Positions 21,363-34,900 of a stretch of 64,000 bases of DNA are shown piece by piece (position 1 is the first letter of the stretch; each line of letters starts with the position of its first letter). The DNA lies in contig CM075346.1 of assembly GCA_037693485.1 (NCBI GenBank), positions 91,494,501 through 91,558,500 of the forward strand, read 5' to 3'. The position numbers were made by a program, and so were the translations under genes. Source of the DNA: Kitagawia praeruptora. Lineage: Eukaryota; Streptophyta; Magnoliopsida; Apiales; Apiaceae. The notes under the pieces are model-generated. The model had not been told where the DNA came from. It ran no database searches and saw only the letters and a list, made by a program, of their open reading frames with translations.

Positions 21363-24300
21363 TGTAAGAACCCAGATTTTTGGGTAGAATTAAAACTTTT
21401 ATTATGTATTGATGTAAGAGTGAACAGTGGTTACAACTACAATGTAATACTGGCTTTAAAGGATGAATAATGGAAGGATAAAAGATTCCAAGGTTATATG
21501 TCCTGAAGGATGCTATTGGGTGATAACTTAGATTAGAATAATCTATCTCCTAGAAAGTTTAGATAAGATTCCCTAGAGAGAAATAGATACCCTCGTGTCA
21601 TCCAAATCAATATCTATTATAAGCCCAGCGGTTCCGTAAAAAGGTTAAGGAACACTCGAGGGTGAACCAGGTGCATTTTCCTAATTATAGGAATTAAATA
21701 AAAATAAGTGATGAATAGTGATTTTGGTGGAATTTGGAATATTATTATAATAATGTTATACCCGGTATTCGGAATGGATTTCTGAGTTCGTATTAGTGAT
21801 CCAGGAGGAAAATAAGTGTATGTAAAAGCTGTCGGATTCAGAAACAGAGCACTTTCATTTTCTCCGAGAATTCCCTGGACACTGCCAAACTTAAGGATTT
21901 AATTAAGGGATTTAAGGAATTTAAATTCGAGAAGTATTAAGAATGATGAAGAATAGTATTAGGATTATTAAGAAGGTTTTCGGTAAAACCCTAGTTAGAA
22001 ACGAATGAGTTATTCCCTCGAACGATCAACGAATTGAGCAATAACCGGACAACAGAATCAAGCAGAGGGCCAAAGGGCAACCATGTGCTAGTAGATAAGA
22101 GATTTATTATGTCAAGGAATTAAGGGTTTTATTTAATTATGATTTGAGAAATTAGAATGAAAATCCTCGAGTTAGAATGATAAGCGTTTTGGAAATCGCT
22201 AGAACTTTATAACGAGATTAAGCGATAAAGCGAACGCGAAGCGAATTACGAATTAAATATATAACGATATGAGAAACACCACATGATCATCTAGGGTTTA
22301 CTAATATTAGATTGGTGGAAAAGAAATGAGAAAAGAAAAGGAAAAGGAAGGAATGAGGTGTGTGATTAAGAAGTAAACAACAAGGCTCTTTGTCATCTTA
22401 TTTCCTACAAACCACAAGTGATTAACACATGTATTAGAGAGTGACATAGCTGCTATACAACACCAAAATATCTACAAACCAATTAGTTATATAAGTAACC
22501 AACATATCTAGGAATCAAACTAGTACTTAGCAAATCAAACCACTTGGTTAAGCCTTAACCATCCAATGATCAACACTTGTCATGGTAAATCCTCATCCAA
22601 CACCACACCACCTTTAATAAAGTAGCTTTATGGAAGATATTATCCATACAAACACAATAATTCATTTTAGTGGAGATAAGAGCAAGAGAACAAGCCTAGC
22701 ACTCCATTCTCTCCATTTTGAACAAACTGTCCAGCAGGACCATCAAGAAGAAGAAAATTCATATCTCCATTTCTATCCATGATAAAATCACCAAATTTTA
22801 ACCCAAGCCTCTTCCCTCCATGGGTAAGGTTCGTTCAAAATTTCATGGCAAACAAAGTAGTATAGCCTAGTCAAATCCTTGCTCAAAGTTGAAGAAACCA
22901 AACTGCCATGTTCTGGACAGTTTCTGACCAACGGAAAAAGGGGGCTCAAAACCCTAGCTAGGAAGCTTCAAATTTGATGAACTAGGACTCAAAACAAAGC
23001 CTATGAAGAGGCCAAGATGTGGTAAAAATTTGAGCATTAAACTCTCATTTTTCGAATTATTATGAATTTTACAAGATTGAGGATGAATAGTAAATCCAAG
23101 AAACTAACTTTGAGTTCTTGTTTTCTTTTGATGATCTAAGCCATATTAAGGTGTTCTAAGGACTAGATCAAGGATTTTTAGACTCACATACACCCCAAGG
23201 AAGGTATAACACTCTTGAAACCCTAGGCTTGATTTTAAGTATATGCTTGTTCTTGATGATTGTTAGTTTAGTATGATCTTGGTGATGTTTTAAGCATGAT
23301 TAAGTGATTGATTTTTGTGATTTAAAGAGGTATGATGGACTTGATATATAATCAGTAGCCTTGACTTAGGAGATGAGTTTTTGATGAATAATGAATGGTA
23401 TGCCCGGTGTGGCTTGGTTTGATTGTATGATTTTTGGAACGTTCGATTTATAGCCATCATAATGCCGAAATTTCGTTAACCTTAAGAACACGAGTTTGAC
23501 AGTAGGTATAAACCACTGATTAACTTCGATTTCTTTCATGATAAGCTAGATTATGTTATAAGCTTCGTTTTGATATAAAGATCGTATGAAATGGACTTAC
23601 GGTTTAGGAGTTATGATTAAATTCGTAAAAGAGGTTCGAAACCGTAATCGAAAGTTCGTAATTGAAATTGATTCCCTTAAATGTCGTTTAATCAGTGGCG
23701 AATCTTATTAATTAAATATTAGAGGTAAAAAGGAAGGTGTGGGAGAAAACCACATGTCGAATGGATCGTTTTCCGATTTTATAAAAATGTTTGAATCAAG
23801 GTTAAACGCGAACGAACCCTTAAAAGTATGACCTTGAATATAACTTAGAAAACGGGCGATAACACTCGAGGTATAATCTTGATTCGTAAACGACCGACCT
23901 TAGGACTTATATGACTTAAGTATATACCAAATATAAGCATGATGACATGTCTTGATAACGAACGAATGTCGGATCGTGTCGGTGATAAAAAGGGTTACAC
24001 TAAAAGAGACGTAACGAGATAACTCGAAAACATGTTTCGATTTAAGTGGAGTTTATACTTAGCCTTTTAATAAGCGTTAAGTGGTTAATCTTAAATATTC
24101 TGATTGTTTATAGATTGTCGAGCTGACCCGGGACACATTACCCCTACCCGCACTCGATTCTCAGGCAAGTTTCCAATACTTGGAACTGTTGTTGTGATAA
24201 TATATACATGATGATTGTTGTATACATATGCCATAGCATGCATGTCTACTTTCAAGTTATATTGCAATACTTGTTCCCTGAATTGATATTGGCTTATAGA

Positions 24301-26771
24301 CTAGATACGATATATCAGTATAAGCCGGATTTTGGTTAAGACCCTTAGTGAAGGGCATGTGATATTCATTCTTTAAATATAGACCGGGAGTCGGTATTTT
24401 GAGATATAGATGTAGTCTTGGAAACCCGGAGGGATTCCAACGACGGATTAGTATTCCTTTTGAGGAATGTTATTATTAAACATCAATTATATTTCCATAA
24501 AGTATTATTTACTTGGAAATCTTTCAAGAAATGTTATTTGAGCATTATCTCAGTCGAGAAATATTAAATGAATATTATTTCGAATATTCATTTAGAGTTT
24601 GATTATTTCATGAATATTATTTCAAGATTCATTTAGAATATTGTTTATTAAATGAATATTACTTTCGAATATTCATTTAAGGTTTTATCTATTCAATGAA
24701 TATTACTTTAAGATATTTCTTTGAAATTCTAATTACTTAAGGAACATTATTTCAAATATTCCTTGAGAGTATTGATTACTAAATGAATATTAATTAGATA
24801 TTCATTTAGAATAGTATTTATTAAATGAATATTATTTGGATATTCATTTAAGGTTTTATTTACTTAATAATCATTATTTTAAATATTTATTTGAGTTTAT
24901 CTATTTATCGAATATCATCTTGAATATTCATTTGATCTTTATTTATTTAATGAATATTACTTTCGAATATTCATTTAAGGTTTGATTTACTTAATGAATA
25001 TTATTTTAAAATATTCATTGGAAGTTCTATTTACTCAAGGAATATTACTTCGAATATTCCATTAAAGTTTTGATTACTAAATGAATATTCCGTTTGGAAT
25101 GTTATTGATTAAATGAATATTATTTTCAAATATTCATTTAAGGTTTGGTTTATTCAGTAAATATTATTTTAAATATTTATGTAAGTTTATTTATTCAAGG
25201 AATATTATTTTAAATATTCATTTAAGAAAAGACTTATTTAATAAATAATTCTATATATTCATTCGAGGATTACTTACGAGCAATATTATGATTTGTTCAT
25301 ATTCCTTAATTATTATTAATTTAATAAACATTCTTGGAATGTTTAATAAAGTTCTTTTGAATTCTTTTTATAATGATTTATATTATTCGAAGGCTACCTT
25401 TCACCTTCAGATATTATGTAAAATATTTCGGAGTCTTTTATGACTATTTTATCAAGGGGAGGTTCCCAAAACTTTAATTTCATTTAAATCTATCTTAAAG
25501 AAGATTTAAATACTCGCTCAACTTCCAAACGTATATAAGGGGACCTCACTTGAGCGATGTTATTTATTGGACTGCCCGGTCCTATACTTGCTAAAACTAT
25601 CTTGTCACTCACATCTTGATTCTTTCAAGCATCGATATGAGTCTTTTGGTTACCTCCTCAACGCTCGAGGGGTACGATTGATGTAACAAGTTTATATCCA
25701 TTAACAAGCATCAGCTTGGGAAATATTGGTGAATTTTCCTTTCCAATTAGATACGACTACTTTGTGGAGTCCTATCAACAAGTGTTACACTTAGGGAAAA
25801 AGGGGAACGAACTTTACGTTTCAGAGTCATGGATGATATTCGAACTAGGAGACGCGTAAGTGGCCGAGTGGCGCCGGTCCAGCAATAGCCCCACCGTTGG
25901 CTGAGGAGTTCCAGAGGGCGGTAGATAAGTAATTCCGTCGGAGCTACCTTCTACATGTAGAGAACGACTGATGAGATGCATGACATACGACTGATCATCG
26001 TAAACGTCAGGGCATCTGGCGCGGCAATGCTCCCGTATTAGTTCATCTTCTAAAAGTAAGAAATTTCTGCAACACTGTTGGTGTTGGCAAGGTGAAAAAG
26101 TGTTGAAACCGGAATTGCAATATTTTTTCCTGCAAGTTCCTCTTCTATGATAATTGAGAATATCTTGCTTATCTTTTGCATAGCAGATATTTATTCAAAA
26201 CAAATATATTTTTGAGTTACCTTGTAACTTCATCTCATACCTTATATTGGTACTACATCGTTAATGCATGGCATATGGTTTCAAAGATATTTTGAACTGT
26301 CATATATTATTGTCGTTCAATTATATTTTTGGTGGGCTATTGCTCACCCTTGCTTTATTTATTATATCACAACAACAGCTAGATCAGATGGCCGCGCAAG
26401 GCGCACGCAGCGTAAGCAGGTGTCAACCGTCAGAGGTTTACCGCTAAGGTCTTGGCTACCTTGTTGAGGATGCAACTACTGGTAGGCTAGTTGTTAGCAA
26501 TTGAGCCTCAAATGTATTTATATTATGGTATCTATTAAATGGATGGCAAAGAGTATGTAATTGTACAATTGTAATTCTTTGGGTTGTAAGAACTCACACT
26601 TGTGATTAATAATATTGTTGGTTACTCTGATTTCATCTCTGGGACTATAACGGGTGTGTTTTATGTTGTTGTTTTGGGTCACAAGGTTGTAATTTAAATT
26701 ATGTTGGTTTTGTGGATGGATATTGAGACCGTAACGACCAGATCCCTGACCCCGGATCTGGGGGTGTTACA
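21363..26771 (+). repeat. 5' LTR of giant-LTR element (5,409 bp)
   Basis: It is bounded by TG and CA and matches 31961-37369 with an offset of 10,598. It holds the hairpin array at 24545-25265 and a GC-richer end (26380-26470, CGCGCAAGGCGCACGC). A 67-codon frame at 26264-26467 occurs identically in both LTRs but has no coding character I recognise. Confidence 0.93.
24545..25265 (+). repeat. Tandem hairpin array (AATGAATATT…AATATTCATT) in giant LTR, copy 1
   Basis: About 14 units of 50-60 bp. The typical unit reads AAATGAATATTATTTCGAAT followed by ATTCATTTAAGG, so each unit is itself an inverted repeat around a short loop. Units differ by substitutions, for example ATTCCTTGAG for ATTCATTTAAG with matching changes in the other arm. 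Confidence 0.85.
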
Positions 26772-26775
26772 GAAA

Positions 26776-26787
26776 TGGTATCAGAGA
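26776..26787 (+). other. Primer binding site of giant-LTR element
   Basis: TGGTATCAGAGA lies four bases after the LTR; it is a one-base variant of the iMet PBS TGGTATCAGAGC. Confidence 0.75.
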
Positions 26788-27956
26788 GAGCGTTATATAT
26801 CCCAGAGATGATGCGACGTTAAAACAATAAATTCATTAAGATAATAAGAACTCTTGCCAAGTTCATAGTCAGACTACATAATGTAGTATTGACATATAAA
26901 ACCCTTATGGGAACCCTAAAGTATCATGATAGTAACTTAGCTCGTTCTTGTATCGACTAGTAAGGCGACAAACCTTGGGGATTACGAGCAGTAACATAAT
27001 GATGCTTGTTTTGAGGTTGAAGATCGGATGGTGGATTCGATAGAGTACCCTACTGAGGACCCGGAAGAGGTTCCAACGGAGAGGGAGAATCCTGTTAGAG
27101 ACAGGGAAGTTTACCTTGAGGAGATGATGGCTGCAGCCAGAGAGACTGTAGGAATCTAGATTTAGTGCTCAGAGATGTGAGCGTAAAGAACTGATGTATT
27201 ATGAAGAGAATTAAAGAGGTATATTGGATCTATAGCTGGACTGCCGGATAAAGTGCCAGCAAGTTAGATGGATTTGAGGAATTACTCAAGATCTTATGTA
27301 AGGATAGATAAGAATCCTTGGAGACTTTCAGATTAATGAGAAAGGAATTAGAATGATGCATGATTATTAAAGACATTGATATAGGACGGGGAGCAGAGTC
27401 CCTAGGAACAGTTAAGACATAGGTGGCAAGTGCCATATCTTCAGATAAATGGATTAGTGTGAATCTTATTAATGATAATTCGCCGTGAGAAGGCAGATTT
27501 CCTAGGTTATAATTTATAAAGTCAATTGAGATTGATGAGGTGGTTTATCCAGTGAGATGTCCATTTTATGAATGGATTAGCTAAGAAAGTAAAGATAGTG
27601 GAAAGCAATGGCCTGAATGTATAAAGTTATATAAGGAAGTAGTAAGCGAGACAATGATCTCAGAACCTACAAGACTAAAAGACCAGTGAGTCTATGATAA
27701 ACTAGTAATGAGGATATCGTCAAGAAACCAAGTATAAGTTCAGTTCAATTCAGTGAAATGATGAACCAGAAACATTAGTTGCATGTGATTCAGAAGAGTA
27801 TTAAATTCTTTCTTTTCCTTGAATGGATTATGGTAGTTACCTTAAGCTTATTCTGTCCCTAAATCATAAATGGATTAGGCAAGGCGAGCAGTGGTTGAGA
27901 ATGCTTTTAGATGCAACCTGAAAGAACAGGTGTAGGACATGTTCTTGAAATAAGAG

Positions 27957-28325
27957 TTTTGGCAAAATGAAGTCCAGCAATAGGACACATGATCAATAAG
28001 AGTAGTGTTGGTCGGCCCTACCAAGTTAAAGACAGTTTCAAATGAAGATTGGCCAACCACACTGGCAAAGGTGAGAAATTTCATAAAATTCACAAGGTAT
28101 TACCAAAGATTTGCTCAGGAATTTACAGAAAGTGTAGTCCCGTAATCCGACTTATTATAAGAATAAAAGTTTGAATGGACAAGATAAACGTGAAAAGATC
28201 TTCCTGGAGCTAAAGGTGAAGTTGGTGATGACCAGGGTTGGCATTGCCTAATGGAAGAAGGAAACTTTGGGAGATATTATGATGCAACTCATACAGGTAT
28301 AGGTCTGCGCTTATGCAGCACGACG
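27957..28325 (+). pseudogene. Decayed gypsy reverse transcriptase/RNase H remnant
   Basis: One frame reads FWQNEVQ, then after stops a run equivalent to the RT thumb: KVRNF..FTRYYQRFAQEF, then SDLL and KFEW. A nearby frame gives KIFLELK, and then DATHTGIG, the start of the gypsy RNase H (usual CDAS..GLG). Order and spacing match the Ty3/gypsy RT to RNase H junction. Several stops and at least one frameshift break it. Confidence 0.75.
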
Positions 28326-31300
28326 GTGTAATTTCGAATACATTTAGACAGCACAGTTCATCGGATTCGGATGGCCTTGGTAGTGCCAATGTTGAGGAAC
28401 GACTAACCCCGACGGTAGTGTTCCTTCTGAGACTAGTTGTTAAGAAGACTGGTATTTGGTAGTATCGACTAATAGGACGAATATGTATCGGGAAGATGTG
28501 GCATGTTACTAGTGAGTGAATAGATTAACTGAAGTTTCCCTAATCCTGGAAAGAAATTGGACAAAATTTGGCAAACCTTGTCTTTCGGATTATATGAATA
28601 CATCACTGAGGAGTCGATTGAGTCTTATATGGAGTGAAGTTTTTGAAAAGATCAAAAGGTATCAAAGTAGAAGGCACTATGCCAGCAATTGCTAGAAAAG
28701 TAATGCTATTAGCCGACCCCTAAACTCACATATTTTAGCATGGCCAGTTGGGGCCAAGTCACTAAAGATTATCGAGTGACTGAACCAGCAAGGTAAGGAT
28801 AAAGCGGGGTGCTTCTAATCAAGCGCCAACCACAAGGACTTTTGATATAAAACGAATTGAGATACATGATAATGGATTTTATAAATACCATGGATGTGTT
28901 AGGAACGAGGATGGTGACCAGTAAAGGTTAAGAGGATTGTCAGAGATGGTGCAGTATGATGCAAAAATGTTATCTGAAACTTAGTGTCCTCAAGAGGAGC
29001 ATTAGGCATTAAGAGATTCACGTTGAACACGACCAATATCTTCCAGAACATCCTTGCTACCATTACCAAGTTCTGTAAGAAAGAGCAGATAGACATGTGT
29101 TGTCTTTTGGAAGGTCATATAGACTAACATTCGTTTGAAAGAAGAGGTTAGCATTAGTCTACTTATAGACTATCAAGATGAGAATGATTAAAAGAGACCC
29201 TTATTAAGGACATATGATTGAATTGCCAAGTACAAGATGTAAATATTCCTTGAAAATAGAATTGAGGATAGAATGTCCATAAGATTAAGACGAAACCTGG
29301 GGGATGCATATAGGATAGCATCACCCCTAATAAAGACATTGTGAAATCAGACGATTTAAGTTGAATCGACCAAGGTATCAATAACCTGTAAGGATTTGTT
29401 GAGAGGAGCCTCGAAAAATGCATAGGCCGAATTGTTATAGGATTAATTATTGATATTTTGATGTACCCTGTACCCGGGAAATACAGGAGGAATGATAAGG
29501 ATGACCTAAGAAAACCTTATAAGAAAAAGGCAATATATTCTGAACTTCAAAATGGAAGTTTGGTGAGGAATGTAGATAAATAATAAGGCTAGATGAAGCA
29601 TGTGTGAAACCATGAGAAAGTAAGGATTGAACCAATAAAGGTTGAGATTATCCTAGAACTAAGAATAGAAATATCCTAAGTATGACTAGCAGTAACAGTA
29701 GTGAAGATCACACAGAAAGGTGGAAGCAATAACTTATGGAAAAGACTGGAATATGTTTTCTCTCATTCAGCAGAGTTCAAGGGAGAATGCTTTCACCCTG
29801 AGTTGGAATAGATCCAGAAAACATTGGTCTTAAGAAATTATTATTAGGAAAGGCCAATGAGGTGGCCGACACTTTAAGTAGTGAGGAGTAATTATGAATG
29901 CTCATACCAAAGAAACGGATTGGTATTGAGAAGGACTTTGAAGGTCAGAATGTGGTAGAGGAATTTACATTCCCTCTAATGATTGTACAAGAATCAACCA
30001 TAAGAGTAGTTTAAGTAAAGATTCGATTCCTGATGTCGTCTTAAGCATATTACCTGCGTTAGGAGGTCCTATGTTGAGGTAAACCAGGACCTGGTACGAA
30101 ATTGACTAAGTAAACCGTTAGCTTCCAGTCTTCTACTGAAGATATATGATTGATAATTTCGTCAACTTGGCATAGCAACGATGCTTGAAGCTCTTCTGCA
30201 ATTTTATCTGCTTCATGTAATATCTACATCAAGTTCAGGAAGTATTCCTTATGGATAAGGAATAGTGATGATTTTGTCTTCCTAGAGGATCTTAATCTGA
30301 CAATTATGAAACCTGTAGGATTAGCTATTAAAGCACTATGTAAAGGACAAACGAGGTGATTCAACCATGGACTACATTAATGTGGTGGTGATTCTTCTGA
30401 GAAATTAAGTGTTAACGACTGCGGAAATGTCGAATTGAATCTAAGTTAGAGAAATCGTCCAGGTCAATTTCGGATGGTTTAATTTTGGAGACGACGGGAT
30501 ATTTGTAATAAATGATCCGGCTATGATGGTTCATAGAATGATTATAGTAGAAATGAAGACAAGTGGCTGATAGAGATGGAAATAGAGTTGAAAATCAATA
30601 AGAGAGTCAGATAGGACTCATGAGAAGCTCCAGTAATGAAGTGAGAAAAGTATGGAATTGACAGGGCAAGGGTATTGGCCAAAACAGAAAGTTGGAATTA
30701 GGAGCATAAATGACATACAAATTGACTCCTTTTAAGTTTGGAAAATTCAAGGAAATATGGAATAGATTGATTGAGTAATAAAGAGACTCATGGAATGAAA
30801 AAGTGAAATCTAGATGGTTGAACAAAGGAAAATTTGGCCCCAAACGTGTAACGCGTATTGAGTAAAGGTGACGAGTGTCTCAACCCTGAGATGACGGTGG
30901 AGATAAACAACAGAAGTAAATAAGAATTAGATAATACGAAAGATGTGATTGATAAAGAAAAGATTGGGAAATAATGATGGAATGTGAAGCAAGGAATGTT
31001 ATGAATGGATTGATGAATGGGTTTTCCTAACGAGCTCTTGGAATGACAACCTGATGGTGTTAGAATTATGAATATGAAATGGCCAGTGTCGTGGCGTGCA
31101 ATGCCAGTAATAATAATGTCAAGCGAGAAATCCAAGATTTTAACCTGAGAGGTTGAAGGATTTTCCAAAAGTAAGTGATGCTAATATCAAACAAGAGCAT
31201 AGGTCCATAGAATGATGGACAGAGAAACAAGGACATGTGATATGTGAGATTACGATAAAGTAGTATTTGATACGAATACGATTACTTTCTTCCCTAATAA

Positions 31301-31430
31301 ACCTCTATAGTTCAGAGGTAAATTCTGAGTATGATATTTTGACAATCATGAAAATCTTCTTATATAATTCTCTGAAATTCTTTCCTTTTAATATCCCTTA
31401 TTTATTTTCTTCTAAATTGAGAAGAACAAC

Positions 31431-31448
31431 CCTTTAAGGAGGGGAGGT
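31431..31448 (+). other. Internal copy of polypurine tract
   Basis: CCTTTAAGGAGGGGAGGT resembles the terminal tract TCCTTTTAAGGAGGGGAGAC at 31941-31960. It lies 510 bp upstream of it. Confidence 0.5.
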
Positions 31449-31944
31449 ACTACTACGTGACTCTCTGTCTGTGTGATAGGAGTCTAAGTGGAATACCATT
31501 AATTGTTTAATTGCTTGTCAAGTACTAAAGGCTGGCCCCCTTCTGTACTAGCTATGCAATGTAACAAATGTTCATTGATCACAGTGATCTCTCAATAAAT
31601 TTTTCCACCTAAATATATATACATCGAGATTGCGAAGATTAAAGCGATCAGGAATTGCAAAATTACGAGTGAGGTTATCTCCGGAATTCGTAGCGCGTTA
31701 GTGATACCGAAGTCACTGCACGTACCAATAAGGTTAATAGTGTAAGACCGGACAAGAGCGTATACCGGATAATGTGTTATGCGAAAGTATCAAAGAATTG
31801 GTAGAACGGATAAAGGGTGTATTGTAACACCAGTACGATGTGCTTTAGAAAGATTGGAATGTGTAAGGATCGACCAGAGAATTGGAAAGCGAAATAACCA
31901 ACAAGTACCCAATTGTCTTCTACCTGATTCCGGGACGGAATCCT

Positions 31945-31960
31945 TTTAAGGAGGGGAGAC
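31945..31960 (+). other. Polypurine tract of giant-LTR element
   Basis: TTTAAGGAGGGGAGAC lies directly before the 3' LTR start TGTAAGAACC. Confidence 0.8.
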
Positions 31961-34900
31961 TGTAAGAACCCAGATTTTTGGGTAGAATTAAAACTTTTAT
32001 TATGTATTGATGTAAGAGTGAACAGTGGTTACAACTACAATGTAATACTGGCTTTAAAGGATGAATAATGGAAGGATAAAAGATTCCAAGGTTATATGTC
32101 CTGAAGGATGCTATTGGGTGATAACTTAGATTAGAATAATCTATCTCCTAGAAAGTTTAGATAAGATTCCCTAGAGAGAAATAGATACCCTCGTGTCATC
32201 CAAATCAATATCTATTATAAGCCCAGCGGTTCCGTAAAAAGGTTAAGGAACACTCGAGGGTGAACCAGGTGCATTTTCCTAATTATAGGAATTAAATAAA
32301 AATAAGTGATGAATAGTGATTTTGGTGGAATTTGGAATATTATTATAATAATGTTATACCCGGTATTCGGAATGGATTTCTGAGTTCGTATTAGTGATCC
32401 AGGAGGAAAATAAGTGTATGTAAAAGCTGTCGGATTCAGAAACAGAGCACTTTCATTTTCTCCGAGAATTCCCTGGACACTGCCAAACTTAAGGATTTAA
32501 TTAAGGGATTTAAGGAATTTAAATTCGAGAAGTATTAAGAATGATGAAGAATAGTATTAGGATTATTAAGAAGGTTTTCGGTAAAACCCTAGTTAGAAAC
32601 GAATGAGTTATTCCCTCGAACGATCAACGAATTGAGCAATAACCGGACAACAGAATCAAGCAGAGGGCCAAAGGGCAACCATGTGCTAGTAGATAAGAGA
32701 TTTATTATGTCAAGGAATTAAGGGTTTTATTTAATTATGATTTGAGAAATTAGAATGAAAATCCTCGAGTTAGAATGATAAGCGTTTTGGAAATCGCTAG
32801 AACTTTATAACGAGATTAAGCGATAAAGCGAACGCGAAGCGAATTACGAATTAAATATATAACGATATGAGAAACACCACATGATCATCTAGGGTTTACT
32901 AATATTAGATTGGTGGAAAAGAAATGAGAAAAGAAAAGGAAAAGGAAGGAATGAGGTGTGTGATTAAGAAGTAAACAACAAGGCTCTTTGTCATCTTATT
33001 TCCTACAAACCACAAGTGATTAACACATGTATTAGAGAGTGACATAGCTGCTATACAACACCAAAATATCTACAAACCAATTAGTTATATAAGTAACCAA
33101 CATATCTAGGAATCAAACTAGTACTTAGCAAATCAAACCACTTGGTTAAGCCTTAACCATCCAATGATCAACACTTGTCATGGTAAATCCTCATCCAACA
33201 CCACACCACCTTTAATAAAGTAGCTTTATGGAAGATATTATCCATACAAACACAATAATTCATTTTAGTGGAGATAAGAGCAAGAGAACAAGCCTAGCAC
33301 TCCATTCTCTCCATTTTGAACAAACTGTCCAGCAGGACCATCAAGAAGAAGAAAATTCATATCTCCATTTCTATCCATGATAAAATCACCAAATTTTAAC
33401 CCAAGCCTCTTCCCTCCATGGGTAAGGTTCGTTCAAAATTTCATGGCAAACAAAGTAGTATAGCCTAGTCAAATCCTTGCTCAAAGTTGAAGAAACCAAA
33501 CTGCCATGTTCTGGACAGTTTCTGACCAACGGAAAAAGGGGGCTCAAAACCCTAGCTAGGAAGCTTCAAATTTGATGAACTAGGACTCAAAACAAAGCCT
33601 ATGAAGAGGCCAAGATGTGGTAAAAATTTGAGCATTAAACTCTCATTTTTCGAATTATTATGAATTTTACAAGATTGAGGATGAATAGTAAATCCAAGAA
33701 ACTAACTTTGAGTTCTTGTTTTCTTTTGATGATCTAAGCCATATTAAGGTGTTCTAAGGACTAGATCAAGGATTTTTAGACTCACATACACCCCAAGGAA
33801 GGTATAACACTCTTGAAACCCTAGGCTTGATTTTAAGTATATGCTTGTTCTTGATGATTGTTAGTTTAGTATGATCTTGGTGATGTTTTAAGCATGATTA
33901 AGTGATTGATTTTTGTGATTTAAAGAGGTATGATGGACTTGATATATAATCAGTAGCCTTGACTTAGGAGATGAGTTTTTGATGAATAATGAATGGTATG
34001 CCCGGTGTGGCTTGGTTTGATTGTATGATTTTTGGAACGTTCGATTTATAGCCGTCATAATGCCGAAATTTCGTTAACCTTAAGAACACGAGTTTGACAG
34101 TAGGTATAAACCACTGATTAACTTCGATTTCTTTCATGATAAGCTAGATTATGTTATAAGCTTCGTTTTGATATAAAGATCGTATGAAATGGACTTACGG
34201 TTTAGGAGTTATGATTAAATTCGTAAAAGAGGTTCGAAACCGTAATCGAAAGTTCGTAATTGAAATTGATTCCCTTAAATGTCGTTTAATCAGTGGCGAA
34301 TCTTATTAATTAAATATTAGAGGTAAAAAGGAAGGTGTGGGAGAAAACCACATGTCGAATGGATCGTTTTCCGATTTTATAAAAATGTTTGAATCAAGGT
34401 TAAACGCGAACGAACCCTTAAAAGTATGACCTTGAATATAACTTAGAAAACGGGCGATAACACTCGAGGTATAATCTTGATTCGTAAACGACCGACCTTA
34501 GGACTTATATGACTTAAGTATATACCAAATATAAGCATGATGACATGTCTTGATAACGAACGAATGTCGGATCGTGTCGGTGATAAAAAGGGTTACACTA
34601 AAAGAGACGTAACGAGATAACTCGAAAACATGTTTCGATTTAAGTGGAGTTTATACTTAGCCTTTTAATAAGCGTTAAGTGGTTAATCTTAAATATTCTG
34701 ATTGTTTATAGATTGTCGAGCTGACCCGGGACACATTACCCCTACCCGCACTCGATTCTCAGGCAAGTTTCCAATACTTGGAACTGTTGTTGTGATAATA
34801 TATACATGATGATTGTTGTATACATATGCCATAGCATGCATGTCTACTTTCAAGTTATATTGCAATACTTGTTCCCTGAATTGATATTGGCTTATAGACT

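Larger units (their letters stand above)
26772..31960 (+). other. Internal region of giant-LTR element, no intact ORF
   Basis: There is no open frame above about 130 codons and none that reads as a protein. Remnants of gypsy pol can be read at 27957-28325. A weak similarity to the basic end of integrase (NKGKFGPKR near 30820) comes later. A purine tract like the terminal PPT is at 31431-31448. Confidence 0.75.

Noticed and set aside
26264..26467. 67-codon frame repeated in both giant LTRs (second copy 36862-37065)
   Set aside because: Identity of the copies follows from LTR identity; composition shows no coding character.
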